A DNA stretch of 64,000 nucleotides from Streptomyces roseofulvus (GTDB lineage: Bacteria > Actinomycetota > Actinomycetes > Streptomycetales > Streptomycetaceae): NCBI RefSeq assembly GCF_039534915.1, contig NZ_BAAAWE010000001.1:186001-250000 (forward strand). Reading direction: 5' to 3'. Below are positions 1 through 7,640 of this stretch, one piece after another. Made by a program: the position numbers and the translations under genes. The notes beneath the pieces are model-generated. The model was not told the origin of the DNA. It did not search any database and saw only the letters and a list, made by a program, of their open reading frames with translations. Within the stretch, counting starts at the first letter, position 1, and each line of letters begins with the position of its first letter.

Positions 1-73
1 TCTCCTGCTGATGTCGGAAGAGCGGCGTGGGCAGACGGAGGCCCGGGAGGGTGAAGGACCACCCGACCTCCAT
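1..73 (-). CDS. Possible 5' end of a divergent gene (cut by window edge)
   Basis: An ATG read leftward from 73 opens a frame that stays open to the window edge and begins MEVGWSFTLPGLRLPTPLF. I do not recognise the product from 24 residues. The case for it is positional: the first copy of the TetR-type operator ends 3 bases upstream of this ATG, as expected if the regulator controls a divergent target. No clear ribosome binding site is visible, so it would be near-leaderless, or the frame may be spurious. Confidence 0.3.
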   Translation of the reverse strand, partial: MEVGWSFTLPGLRLPTPLFRHQQE

Positions 74-75
74 GT

Positions 76-95
76 GTGAGTAGTCAATCACTCAC
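76..95 (-). promoter_or_regulatory. TetR-type operator, copy 1
   Basis: Read on the minus strand this is GTGAGTGATTGACTACTCAC, a 20-bp site with perfect 6-bp inverted arms GTGAGT/ACTCAC. Two further copies lie at 162-181 and 819-837. It sits in the divergent gap before the TetR gene. Confidence 0.75.
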
Positions 96-161
96 TCTTT
101 TGGGCGTCAACGGTCCAGCTGGACGGCCTGAAGACTGCAGACTCCTTGACTGAAGGAGAAA

Positions 162-181
162 GTGAGTGATTGAGTACTCAC
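162..181 (+). promoter_or_regulatory. TetR-type operator, copy 2 (autoregulatory)
   Basis: GTGAGTGATTGAGTACTCAC, arms GTGAGT/ACTCAC. It overlaps the possible TTG start at 170 and ends one base before the ATG at 182, so a bound repressor would cover the translation start region. This suggests autoregulation. Confidence 0.75.
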
Positions 182-745
182 ATGAACACCGAACCCCGCC
201 GACTGTCCACCGCCGAGGAGCGCAGGCAAACGGTGCTGCGCACCGCCATCGGGGCGTTCGCGGCACGCGGATACTTCGGCACGACGACCGGGGAGGTCGC
301 CAAGGCGGCCGGCATCTCGCAGGCATACGTCTACCGCCTCTTCCCCAACAAGGAAGCCCTCTTCACCGCCGTCGTCGAGCACTGCTTCACCCGGGTGCGC
401 GCCGCCCTGGAGCAGGGCGCGGCCGAGGCCGCCGGCAGCGAGGCACAGGTCGTGCTCGACTCCATGGGGGACGCCTACGCCCGGCTGATCAGCGACAACG
501 ACCTGCTCCTGGTCCAGCTGCACGCCCAGGCGGCGGCCGTTTCCGAGCCCGCGATCAGGGAGGCCGTGCGCGCCGGGTACGCCCGCACCGTGGAGTACGT
601 CCGCGGCGCCTCGGGCGGCAGCGAGGAGCAGATCCAGAATTTCTTCGCGGCCGGCATGCTCTGCCACCTGATCGTCTCCCTGGACGCCTCCTCCGTCGAC
701 GCCCCCTGGACGCGCACGCTGGCCGCGGGCATCGTCCACTACTGA
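182..745 (+). CDS. TetR-family transcriptional regulator
   Basis: A protein of 187 residues from ATG 182, or 191 from TTG 170. The TTG has AAGGAG at 153-158 with an 11-base spacer, so the start is not certain. The N-terminal 60 residues are a typical TetR helix-turn-helix (FAARGYFGTTTGEVAKAAG, then YVYRLFPNKEALF). The C-terminal part is the variable ligand and dimer domain. Three copies of one palindrome surround the gene: upstream, over its start, and before the downstream oxidoreductase gene. The simplest reading is a repressor of itself, of that enzyme, and perhaps of a divergent gene. The ligand is unknown; similar pairs often respond to electrophiles or quinones, which here is only an inference. 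Confidence 0.93.
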   Translation: MNTEPRRLSTAEERRQTVLRTAIGAFAARGYFGTTTGEVAKAAGISQAYVYRLFPNKEALFTAVVEHCFTRVRAALEQGAAEAAGSEAQVVLDSMGDAYARLISDNDLLLVQLHAQAAAVSEPAIREAVRAGYARTVEYVRGASGGSEEQIQNFFAAGMLCHLIVSLDASSVDAPWTRTLAAGIVHY

Positions 746-818
746 CCCGCCCCTCCCCCGGCAGGCCACCCGGCCGCCGCTCGCTCGCGCAGCGGCGGCC
801 ACCCCTCCGGGCCAAAGA

Positions 819-837
819 GTGAGTGATTGACCACTCC
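819..837 (+). promoter_or_regulatory. TetR-type operator, copy 3
   Basis: GTGAGTGATTGACCACTCC matches copies 1 and 2 except in the right arm. It lies about 42 bases before the GTG start of the oxidoreductase gene, which links that gene to the upstream TetR protein. Confidence 0.7.
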
Positions 838-879
838 ATCCTTGTCGTTTTTACCGCCCTACCACCTCGAGGAGCACCT

Positions 880-1929
880 GTGAACATCACCGAGATCGTC
901 CTCCCCGCCGTCGGCGAGCCCGAGAGCCTCGAAGTCCGCCTGCGGGAACGTCCGCAGCCGGGCCCCGGCCAGGCCCTGGTCCGCGTCGAGGCCAGCGGCG
1001 TGAGCTTCGCCGAACAGCAGATGCGCCGCGGCAAGTACTACGACATGCCGGCCTTCCCCTTCGTCCCCGGTTACGACCTCGTCGGCATCGTCGAGGAGCT
1101 GGGGACGCCGACCGCCGACGGACAGCCCGGCCCGGCCGTGGGCCAGCGGGTAGCCGCCCTCACCAAGACCGGCGGCTGGGCCGACCACGTGCTGCTGGAC
1201 GCCGCCGACCTCGTACCCGTACCGGAGGGGGTCGGCGCGGTGGAAGCCGAGACGCTCGTGACGAACGGTGCGACGGCCTGGCGGATGCTGTTTCGCACGG
1301 CACACGTCCGGCCGGGTGACACCATCGTGGTCCACGGAGCCAACGGCGGCGTCGGCAGCGTACTGGTCCAGCTCGCCCGAACCCGGGGCGTGCGCGTCAT
1401 CGGCACCGCCTCGGCCCGCAACCAGGACGCCGTCGCCGCGCTGGGGGCGCTGCCCGTCGACTACCGGGACGACGTTCCCGCCCGGGTGCGGGAGCTGGCC
1501 CCGCACGGGGTCGCGGCGGTCTTCGACCACGTCGGCGGCAAGGGCATCAAGGACTCCTGGCACATGCTCGCCCCCGGCGGCACCCTCGTCTCCTACGGCA
1601 GCGCCTCGACCCGCGACCAGGCGGGAAACGGCACCCTCACGGTCCTGCGGCTCGTGGCCCGGCTGGCGCTGTGGAACGCCCTGCCCAACGGGCGCAGTGC
1701 CCACTTCTTCAACCTGTGGGCCGGCAAGGCCCGAAACCCGCAGCAGTACCGGACCGCCCTGAGCGAAGACCTCACCGAAGTCTTCGGACTGCTGCGTGAC
1801 GGAACCGTCCAGGCGAAGATCGACCGCGTGTACCCGCTGCACCAGGCGGCAGCCGCACTACGGCACGCGGAGTCCGGCACCGTAGTCGGCAAGGTCGTGC
1901 TCGCACCCGAGACAGACCCCAGCGCATGA
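880..1929 (+). CDS. Zinc-independent medium-chain dehydrogenase / quinone oxidoreductase-like
   Basis: A protein of 349 residues of the MDR superfamily, QOR (zeta-crystallin-like) branch, expected to reduce quinones or other activated carbonyls with NAD(P)H in the cytoplasm. The GroES-like half holds FPFVPGYDLVGIVEELG. The Rossmann half starts at VVHGANGGVGSVLVQLA, the nucleotide-binding glycine motif. The Cys/His ligands of zinc alcohol dehydrogenases are absent. GTG 880 is chosen because GAGGAG lies 5-6 bases upstream; the frame also runs back to 823 without such a site. An operator copy at 819-837 ties it to the TetR gene. The stop overlaps the next ORF by four bases (ATGA). Confidence 0.93.
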   Translation: MNITEIVLPAVGEPESLEVRLRERPQPGPGQALVRVEASGVSFAEQQMRRGKYYDMPAFPFVPGYDLVGIVEELGTPTADGQPGPAVGQRVAALTKTGGWADHVLLDAADLVPVPEGVGAVEAETLVTNGATAWRMLFRTAHVRPGDTIVVHGANGGVGSVLVQLARTRGVRVIGTASARNQDAVAALGALPVDYRDDVPARVRELAPHGVAAVFDHVGGKGIKDSWHMLAPGGTLVSYGSASTRDQAGNGTLTVLRLVARLALWNALPNGRSAHFFNLWAGKARNPQQYRTALSEDLTEVFGLLRDGTVQAKIDRVYPLHQAAAALRHAESGTVVGKVVLAPETDPSA

Positions 1930-2306
1930 ACCCCCGATCGTCAAGAACGGCCGCGCAACAGGGGCTTCCGAGCCCGGCTCCAGAACTGGACGCAAAGGAC
2001 CTCCCGGCCGCCGCCGAACGGTTTCCGCAGGGCCGTGACCACGGCAGCGCCGGGCACGCCGCACGGACGGAGAGTTCCCGGACGTCGCGCCGAGCGCATC
2101 GCGCTCCGGGGAACGCCAAGGGGTACACCGAGTGCCTGGAAACGTTCGCGAAGCAGCACCGCGAGCGCCTGGAGGAGCTGCTGCGGGCGCACGGGCCGGA
2201 AAGCAGGCCCGCCTCCCACCACCGGTACGCGCCGACCGGACAGCCCGAGACCCTGGCCGCCCTGGAGCGGGTCGAGGCCAACCCGCTCGGTCTACGCAGC
2301 GAGTAG
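1926..2306 (+). CDS. Hypothetical protein coupled to the oxidoreductase
   Basis: A 126-residue ORF starting in an ATGA overlap with the oxidoreductase stop. I recognise no domain. The first half is Arg/Ser/Ala-rich and looks weakly constrained. The second half (YTECLETFAKQHRERLEELL and on) has a helix-like pattern and is the likelier coding part. It could be the decayed or extended front of a smaller gene. Support is position and open frame only. Confidence 0.4.
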   Translation: MNPRSSRTAAQQGLPSPAPELDAKDLPAAAERFPQGRDHGSAGHAARTESSRTSRRAHRAPGNAKGYTECLETFAKQHRERLEELLRAHGPESRPASHHRYAPTGQPETLAALERVEANPLGLRSE

Positions 2307-2315
2307 GAGAGGGAG

Positions 2316-2693
2316 ATGGAGACCGTTTCCCGCATGACCGACACAGACGAAGCAGAAGACGACGCTGAGCATGCCGTCATCGCTCACTACCGACCGGCCG
2401 AGGACGGCCTCGGCGAGCCGAGCCAACGGGAGACCGTCCGCCAGTCCCAGTCCCTGCTCACACAGGCGATCGAGCAAGCCGGCGCCGACGAGTTCGACGG
2501 AAACGAGTACGGCGGCGGCGAGGTGATCCTCTACGCCGACGGACCGGACGCCGACGCCCCTTCCGCCGTCATGGCCCCCGTCCTGAACGACCTGCCCTTC
2601 CGGCCGGCGCACGTCTTCTTGCGCTACGGCTCCGTCGACGACCCGTCAGCCGCCCAGCATCGCGCCGACCTCCGACGAGACGACGGGGAATGA
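2316..2693 (+). CDS. Conserved-looking hypothetical protein
   Basis: A 125-residue acidic soluble protein with no signal peptide or membrane segment. A strong ribosome binding site (GGAGAGGGAG) runs directly up to ATG 2316. The C-terminal half has the pattern EYGGGEVILYADGPDADAP then LPFRPAHVFLRYGSVDDPSA. This recalls a small uncharacterised protein seen in other Streptomyces; that recollection is not verified here. It lies 9 bases after the previous ORF in the same direction, so the two may be co-transcribed. Confidence 0.65.
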   Translation: METVSRMTDTDEAEDDAEHAVIAHYRPAEDGLGEPSQRETVRQSQSLLTQAIEQAGADEFDGNEYGGGEVILYADGPDADAPSAVMAPVLNDLPFRPAHVFLRYGSVDDPSAAQHRADLRRDDGE

Positions 2694-3224
2694 CGCGAAC
2701 GTCCACATCCCCCTACCGGCCTGCCGGAAGCCGCACCCCACCGGGGAATCTCATCACGGCCACACCGGGGCGGCGTACAGAACCGTCGTCCCACCGGGCG
2801 GCGCGCCGGAACGCGAATCCCCCGAGCGGGGGCCGGCGCCCAACCCGTCGGCCATGACACCCGCCCCGTGTCACTCGCGCGAAACCTGCCTCCGCTCAGC
2901 GCCGGAAACCGGCGCTCAGCTCCTCCAGCGGCCCTCGACCCGTACGGTGCTCGCCATGGGTGTCACGGCGCCGCCGAGCAGACGGGCGACCGGCCGGGAC
3001 GGTGCACCCGCCCGGCGGGCGTCCTGGTCCGCGGGCGACCCAGGCACCGCACAGCAAAGGATCGACGGCGTCGGCACAGTAGTACTCCATCGCCCGGTGG
3101 TAGTGCCGTCCGGCGTGGCCGCGCTCCGGATCGCAGGATCACGGCAGGCTGCGGCGGATATTTCGTGACTCCCAGTTCTCAACATCCTGTTGTAGCCCTC
3201 GATGCCCGATGCCCGTTCCTCAGC
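2694..3224. other. Intergenic stretch, no supported gene
   Basis: Open frames cross this stretch in several phases but none has a ribosome binding site, a recognisable motif or a convincing start. It ends at the ISL3 fragment and may hold debris from that insertion. No terminator or promoter stands out. Confidence 0.5.
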
Positions 3225-3530
3225 GTGGTGCTCGTGGGGGACAAACGGTTCTGGGCTCTGGTGTGGCCCGACGTCAAGGGGTTGGGCGTCGACGCGGTGG
3301 GCGTCGTTGGGGATGCTGTGTGGATCGGCCGGCATGCTCGGCCGCCGACGGTGACATGCCCCTCGTGCGGCGTGACCGCCTCACGCGTGCACAGCACCTA
3401 CGTGCGACGCCTGGCCGACCGTCCGCTGGGCGGGCGGCGGGTGCTGCTGCGGCTGCGGATCCGCCGGTTCCTCTGTGACAACAGCCCTTGCTCCCGCCGG
3501 ACCATGGCGGAGCAGGTTCCGCCTGACCGC
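3225..3530 (+). pseudogene. ISL3-family transposase, N-terminal fragment
   Basis: About 100 residues from GTG 3225 match the zinc-finger N-terminus of ISL3 (IS204/IS1001/IS1165) transposases: TVTCPSCGVTASRVHSTYVR, then RRFLCDNSPCSRRTMAEQV, with the CxxC and CxxxxC pairs intact. Homology stops after EQVP. The helix-turn-helix and DDE catalytic parts are missing, so it cannot transpose. The frame runs on into the antisense of the MFS gene without meaning. No terminal inverted repeats could be identified. A C-terminal ISL3 fragment at about 51.0-51.4 kb is separate and need not be from the same copy. Confidence 0.8.
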
Positions 3531-3589
3531 GGGGAACCGGTGCCGGGCGACGCACCTGGCCCGGATGGTGCGGGCGCGAAGTGGGCCGG

Positions 3590-4864
3590 TCAGGTACGGG
3601 GGCGGTCGGTCATCCAGCGGGCGGCGAAGAGGCCCGAGGCGGCGGTGAGGGTGGCGGCTGCAAGGACCGTGACGTCCAGGCCCAGCGCGTCGGCGAGGAC
3701 GCCTGCCACCAGCGCGCCGGCGGCGTAGCCGATGTCGCGCCAGAACCGGTAGGTGCCGAGGGCGTGGGCGCGCCAGGCGGGGTGGGCGTGGTCGGAGACG
3801 GAAGCGATGAGCGCGGGGTAGACCAGCGCGGTGCCGAGGCCCAGGCCGATGGCGGAGACGACGCCGGCGAGGAGCGGGCGGTCGAGCAGTGCAAGGGCCG
3901 ACAGGAGCGCTGCGGCCTGGAGGAGCATGCCGGAGACGATGAGCGGTCTGCGGCCGATGCGGTCGGCGAGGTGGCCGGCCGGGATCTGGCCGATGCCCCA
4001 CAGCAGCGGGTAGAGGCCCTTGATCAGGCCGACGGCGGCGATGCCGAGGCCGTGGTCGGCGAACAGGAGGGGGAAGACGCCCCAGGTCAGGCCGTCGTTG
4101 AGGTTGTTGACCAGGCCGGCCTGGGAGGCGCCGCGCAGGGAGCGGTCGCGCCATGAGGTGCGGGCGAAGGTTTCCCCGAAGGACGGCCGGCCTGCCGGTC
4201 CGCCTTCGGGTGTGGGGTGGCGGGCGAGTTCGAGGGCCAGGTGGGCTGCGGTGTCCCTGACCGACAGGGACAGCGCGAGGCCGGCGGCGACGAAGACCGC
4301 GCCGATGAGTTCGGGGGCGGGGCGCAGGCCGTAGTGGCTGGCGAGGTAGCCGGTGAGCAGGGCTGTCACGCCGACCGAGACGTAGCCCGCGGCCTCGTTG
4401 AGGCCGGTGGCGAGCCCGCGGCGGGCGGGCCCCACGAGGTCGATCTTCATGTTGACGGTCATCGACCAGGTCAGCCCCTGGTTGATGCCGAGCAGGGCGT
4501 TCGCGGCCACGATCCACCACCACGATGGTGCCCAGGCGAGCGTGAGCGGGACGGGCACGCCGATCAGCCAGCCCGCCAGCAGGAGCTGCCTGCGGCGGAA
4601 GCGGGCGGTGAGCGCCCCGGCGGCGAGGTTGGTGAGGGCCTTGGCGAGGCCGAAGGCGATGATGAACGAGAAGACGGCCAGGTTCCCGGCGAGCCCGAAG
4701 ACCTCGGTCCCGATCAGGGGGACCGTCGTGCGCTCCAGTCCGACCAGCGCCCCGACCGCCGCCGTGACGACGACGAGCAGGACGAACTGCGCCCGGTTCT
4801 CCCGGAGCCCCAGCCGGACGCCGACGGGGGAGGGCGGCAGTGCCGCCATGGTCGTCTGGGTCAT
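3590..4864 (-). CDS. MFS transporter of the persulfide/sulfite locus
   Basis: A 424-residue major facilitator with about 12 hydrophobic helices. Visible family features are the loop ADRIGRRP, the helix run around GLGLGTALVYPALIASVSDH, and a polar N-terminus of about 30 residues. The longer upstream frame (to 5368) is antisense to the rhodanese gene; ATG 4864 is chosen because AAGGGA lies upstream and the protein then starts right before its first helix. It is divergent from the rhodanese gene, and the 190-bp gap holds three CstR-type operators. Co-regulation with sulfur detoxification genes is therefore likely, perhaps for export of a sulfur oxyanion. The substrate cannot be read from the sequence. 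Confidence 0.9.
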   Translation of the reverse strand: MTQTTMAALPPSPVGVRLGLRENRAQFVLLVVVTAAVGALVGLERTTVPLIGTEVFGLAGNLAVFSFIIAFGLAKALTNLAAGALTARFRRRQLLLAGWLIGVPVPLTLAWAPSWWWIVAANALLGINQGLTWSMTVNMKIDLVGPARRGLATGLNEAAGYVSVGVTALLTGYLASHYGLRPAPELIGAVFVAAGLALSLSVRDTAAHLALELARHPTPEGGPAGRPSFGETFARTSWRDRSLRGASQAGLVNNLNDGLTWGVFPLLFADHGLGIAAVGLIKGLYPLLWGIGQIPAGHLADRIGRRPLIVSGMLLQAAALLSALALLDRPLLAGVVSAIGLGLGTALVYPALIASVSDHAHPAWRAHALGTYRFWRDIGYAAGALVAGVLADALGLDVTVLAAATLTAASGLFAARWMTDRPRT

Positions 4865-4904
4865 CTGGTTGCCGTCCCTTCCGTTCTCGTATCCGCAGAT
4901 CACC

Positions 4905-4920
4905 ATACCCCTAGGGGTAT
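4905..4920. promoter_or_regulatory. CstR/CsoR-type operator 1
   Basis: ATACCCCTAGGGGTAT is a perfect 16-bp palindrome 41 bases upstream of the MFS start. Similar sites lie at 4963-4978, 5020-5035 and 8564-8579. Confidence 0.85.
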
Positions 4921-4962
4921 TGATCTCGCGCTCTTCTCGCGCGGCCCCTCCTGTGATTCCGG

Positions 4963-4978
4963 ATACCCAGGGGGGTAT
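4963..4978. promoter_or_regulatory. CstR/CsoR-type operator 2
   Basis: ATACCCAGGGGGGTAT abuts the candidate -35 box (TTGACT, 4979-4984) of the rhodanese promoter, so binding would block RNA polymerase. Confidence 0.82.
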
Positions 4979-5008
4979 TTGACTTCCCTTCTCGGCCCTG
5001 CCTACAGT
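4979..5008 (+). promoter_or_regulatory. Promoter of the rhodanese-cstB operon
   Basis: TTGACT at 4979-4984 and TACAGT at 5003-5008 are separated by 18 bases, a good housekeeping-sigma promoter. It is flanked on both sides by CstR-type operators, which fits repression. Confidence 0.6.
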
Positions 5009-5019
5009 CGAAGACGTAA

Positions 5020-5035
5020 GTACCCCGGGGGGTAT
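5020..5035. promoter_or_regulatory. CstR/CsoR-type operator 3
   Basis: GTACCCCGGGGGGTAT, just downstream of the expected transcription start and 18 bases before the rhodanese ATG. Confidence 0.8.
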
Positions 5036-5053
5036 CCGAAAGGGTGATCTTCC

Positions 5054-5377
5054 ATGCGTGAAGTGGATCTGGACGTCTTCGCCTCCGCACTGGCGGAGGG
5101 TGCCGTCGCCATCGACGTGCGGGAGCCGGAGGAGTACGCGGCCGGCCATGTGCCAGGGGTCCGCCCCGCGCCGCTCTCCGAGCTGGGCGACCACCTCGCC
5201 TCGCTCCCCGTGGACCGGCCCGTCTACGTCATCTGCGCGAGCGGCAACCGCAGCGCCTGGGCCGCCGAACACCTGGAGGCCGCCGGTGTCCCCGCGGTCT
5301 CGGTCGCGGGCGGCACCTCCGGATGGGCCCGCGGCGGCCGCCCGGTCGTACGCGGCTCGGACGCCCAAGCCGCCTGA
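5054..5377 (+). CDS. Single-domain rhodanese (sulfurtransferase)
   Basis: A 107-residue cytoplasmic rhodanese. The active-site loop CASGNRS carries the catalytic cysteine (Cys61), preceded by the strand DRPVYVI. The N-terminal signature IDVREPEEYAAGHVPG is typical. It should carry persulfide sulfur on the cysteine and pass it to an acceptor. The start is ATG 5054 with AAAGGGTGAT upstream. It is first in a rightward run that leads to the CstB-like fusion 76 bases later, and it is controlled by the operator-flanked promoter at 4979-5008. Confidence 0.92.
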   Translation: MREVDLDVFASALAEGAVAIDVREPEEYAAGHVPGVRPAPLSELGDHLASLPVDRPVYVICASGNRSAWAAEHLEAAGVPAVSVAGGTSGWARGGRPVVRGSDAQAA

Positions 5378-5453
5378 ACGACCGGCTCCTCCGCCTCACC
5401 GCACTTCCGCGGGGTTCCGCTCCGCGCCCGATCTCTCCGCCGAAAGGTTCGCC

Positions 5454-6842
5454 GTGTTCTTCGCCCAGTACTACCTCGACTGCCTGTCCCAGGCGTCGTA
5501 CATGATCGCCGACGAGAAGACCGGGCAGGCCGTCGTCGTCGACCCGCGCCGGGACGTCTCCGAGTACCTCGCCGACGCCCGGGCCCACGGCTTCACCGTG
5601 GTCGGCGTGATCAACACCCACTTCCACGCCGACTTCGTCGCCGGGCACCTGGAGATGGCCGACGAGACCGGCGCGTGGATCGGCTACGGGCGGCGGGCCG
5701 AGACCGAGTACCCGGTCCGGCACCTCGCCGAGGGTGAGCGGATCGCCCTGGGCGACGTGGTCCTGGAAGTCATGGAGACCCCCGGCCACACCCCGGAGTC
5801 GATCAGCGTCCTGGTGTACGAGCACGCCGACGACACCGTCCCGTACGGCGTCCTGACCGGCGACGCCCTCTTCATCGGCGACGTCGGCCGCCCCGACCTG
5901 CTCGCCTCCGTCGGCGTCACCGCCGAGGAGCTGGGCGCGATGCTGCACGACAGCGTGCAGAACAAGCTGATGGGCCTGCCCGACGAGGTCCGCGTCTTCC
6001 CCGCCCACGGCGCGGGCTCCGCCTGCGGCAAGAACCTGTCCACGGAGAAGTCCTCCACGATCGGCGAGCAGCGGACGACCAACTACGCCTGCGCGCCGAT
6101 GAGCCGCGAGGAGTTCGTTGCCCTGGTCACCGCCGGACAGTCGGCGGCGCCCGGCTACTTCGCCTACGACGCCGACCTCAACCGCAGGGACCGCACCCTG
6201 TACGACGCGACCGCCGCGGCCCGGCCGCTCGCCCTCGACGCGTTCGAGGGCGTGCGCGCCGGCGGAGCGGTCGTCGTCGACGCCCGCGACCCCCAGGAGT
6301 TCGCCGCGGGCCACCTGCGCGGCGCGGTGAACATCCCCGCCGACGGGCGCTTCGCCGAACAGGCCGGCACCGTCCTCGACCCGGCCGACGAACTGGTCGT
6401 CATGGCCCCGCAGAACCGCGAGGAGGAGGTCGTCACCCGTCTCGCCCGCATCGGCTTCGACCGGGTGGTGGGCTACGTCCGCAACCCCGAGGACACGCTG
6501 CGGGTGCTGGCCGGCGAGGTCGTCCCGGCCAGCCGCCTCACCGCCGCGCACCTCAAGGCCGCCCTGGCCGGGGAGAACCCGCCGCTCGTGGTGGACGTGC
6601 GCACCTGCGGCGAGCGCGAGGCGAACGGCTTCATCCCCGAGGCCCTGCACATCCCGCTCAGCGAGCTGCCCGCCCGGACCGGCGAACTCCCCGCCGACCG
6701 GCCCCTCGTCCTGCACTGCGCCGGCGGCCACCGGTCCTCCATCGCCGCCAGCCTGCTGCGCCACCGCGGCTTCGGGGACGTCTCCGACATCCTCGGCGGC
6801 TGGGCCGCCTGGGCCCTCGCGGCCGAGCCCGCGGCCGTCTGA
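5454..6842 (+). CDS. cstB: CstB-like persulfide dioxygenase-rhodanese fusion
   Basis: A 462-residue fusion. Residues 1-245 are a metallo-beta-lactamase fold of the ETHE1/persulfide dioxygenase branch with ligands His56, His58, Asp60, His112, Asp137 and the His of FPAHGAGSACGKNL; one Fe(II) would oxidise a low-molecular-weight persulfide to sulfite plus thiol. Residues about 255-345 form a rhodanese fold whose active-site loop reads MAPQNRE, with no cysteine, so it is a pseudo-rhodanese. Residues about 360-455 form an active rhodanese with Cys422 in LHCAGGHRS. This three-part order matches Staphylococcus aureus CstB. GTG 5454 is chosen for the GAAAGG site upstream and for starting right at the MBL fold; the open frame before it is antisense-like. 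Confidence 0.93.
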   Translation: MFFAQYYLDCLSQASYMIADEKTGQAVVVDPRRDVSEYLADARAHGFTVVGVINTHFHADFVAGHLEMADETGAWIGYGRRAETEYPVRHLAEGERIALGDVVLEVMETPGHTPESISVLVYEHADDTVPYGVLTGDALFIGDVGRPDLLASVGVTAEELGAMLHDSVQNKLMGLPDEVRVFPAHGAGSACGKNLSTEKSSTIGEQRTTNYACAPMSREEFVALVTAGQSAAPGYFAYDADLNRRDRTLYDATAAARPLALDAFEGVRAGGAVVVDARDPQEFAAGHLRGAVNIPADGRFAEQAGTVLDPADELVVMAPQNREEEVVTRLARIGFDRVVGYVRNPEDTLRVLAGEVVPASRLTAAHLKAALAGENPPLVVDVRTCGEREANGFIPEALHIPLSELPARTGELPADRPLVLHCAGGHRSSIAASLLRHRGFGDVSDILGGWAAWALAAEPAAV

Positions 6843-6938
6843 CCACCCGATCGCCGGTCGGGCACGGGTCCGGGCCCCTTCCCGCCGTGCACCGCCGGCC
6901 CGTGGAGGAGCCGGGGCCGCACTGCCCCCACCCCTCCC

Positions 6939-6975
6939 CCGTCGTGGGCGGGGCCCACCGCCCCGCCCACGACGG
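6939..6975. terminator. Strong hairpin between cstB and the membrane rhodanese
   Basis: A perfect 15-bp stem (CCGTCGTGGGCGGGG paired with its complement) with a 7-base loop, followed by CCCCTTCGTTCTT. It lies 97 bases after the cstB stop. No T-tract follows, so it may end transcription only partly or stabilise the mRNA end. Confidence 0.65.
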
Positions 6976-7058
6976 CCCCTTCGTTCTTCCCACACCTGGG
7001 GCGCCCCATGGCCTACAGCCCCTGCCTATCCCCTCGCACATACCTTCCGGAGTCTTGC

Positions 7059-7640
7059 ATGAACACCGAGCGCACCGCCCAGTCGATCACACCCGCCGTC
7101 CTGCACCGCCTCGTGCAGGAGGGCAGCTCTCCGCGCCTGCTCGACGTGCGCACCCCTGGCGAGTTCCGCACCGTCCACATCCCCGGCTCGTACAACGTCC
7201 CTTTGAGCACGCTGCGCGAGCACCGCGCGGAGCTCCTGTCCCACCTGGACGAGGAGGTCGTGCTCGTATGCCGCTCCGGCCAGCGCGCCCGGGAGGCCGA
7301 GCAGGCCCTCGCCCAGGCCGGCCTGCCGAACCTCCGTGTCCTGGAAGGCGGCATGAACGCCTGGGAGGCAGCCGGAGCTCCCGTCGAGCGGGGTCCTGAG
7401 CGCTGGGACATGGAGCGCCAGGTCCGCCTCGTCGCCGGCTCCGTCGTCCTGGCCACCGGACTTGCCGGCATCCTGATCCCGGGCGTCCATCTCATCGGCA
7501 CCGCCGTCGGTGCCGGCCTGACCTACGCCGCCCTCAGCAACTCCTGCGCCATGGGCGTCCTGCTGTCCAAGCTCCCCTACAACCGCGGCCCGCGCACCGA
7601 CATCCGTACCGTCATCTCGGAGCTGCGGAGCGCGTCGTGA
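7059..7640 (+). CDS. Membrane-anchored rhodanese (YgaP-like)
   Basis: A 193-residue protein. Residues 1-125 are a rhodanese domain with catalytic Cys71 in VLVCRSGQRAREAE. Residues about 135-170 give two hydrophobic helices (SVVLATGLAGILI and LIGTAVGAGLTYAAL) of the DUF2892 type, as in E. coli YgaP, so the active site faces the cytoplasm from a membrane anchor. The start is ATG 7059 with CCGGAG 7 bases upstream. It overlaps the TauE gene by four bases (GTGA), so sulfur transfer and sulfite export are translationally coupled. A hairpin precedes it, so it may have its own promoter, though none is obvious. Confidence 0.9.
   Translation: MNTERTAQSITPAVLHRLVQEGSSPRLLDVRTPGEFRTVHIPGSYNVPLSTLREHRAELLSHLDEEVVLVCRSGQRAREAEQALAQAGLPNLRVLEGGMNAWEAAGAPVERGPERWDMERQVRLVAGSVVLATGLAGILIPGVHLIGTAVGAGLTYAALSNSCAMGVLLSKLPYNRGPRTDIRTVISELRSAS

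Noticed and set aside
859..1842. 327-residue open frame on the minus strand
   Set aside because: It lies fully antisense to the oxidoreductase gene, has the composition of a GC-rich shadow and no motif.
4905..5035. Copper (CopY/CsoR) operators
   Set aside because: The associated repressor lacks the copper His and no copper gene is nearby; persulfide control explains the locus better.
5229..6995. 588-residue minus-strand frame across cstB
   Set aside because: Gly/Arg/Ala-rich shadow of a gene with complete catalytic residues on the plus strand.
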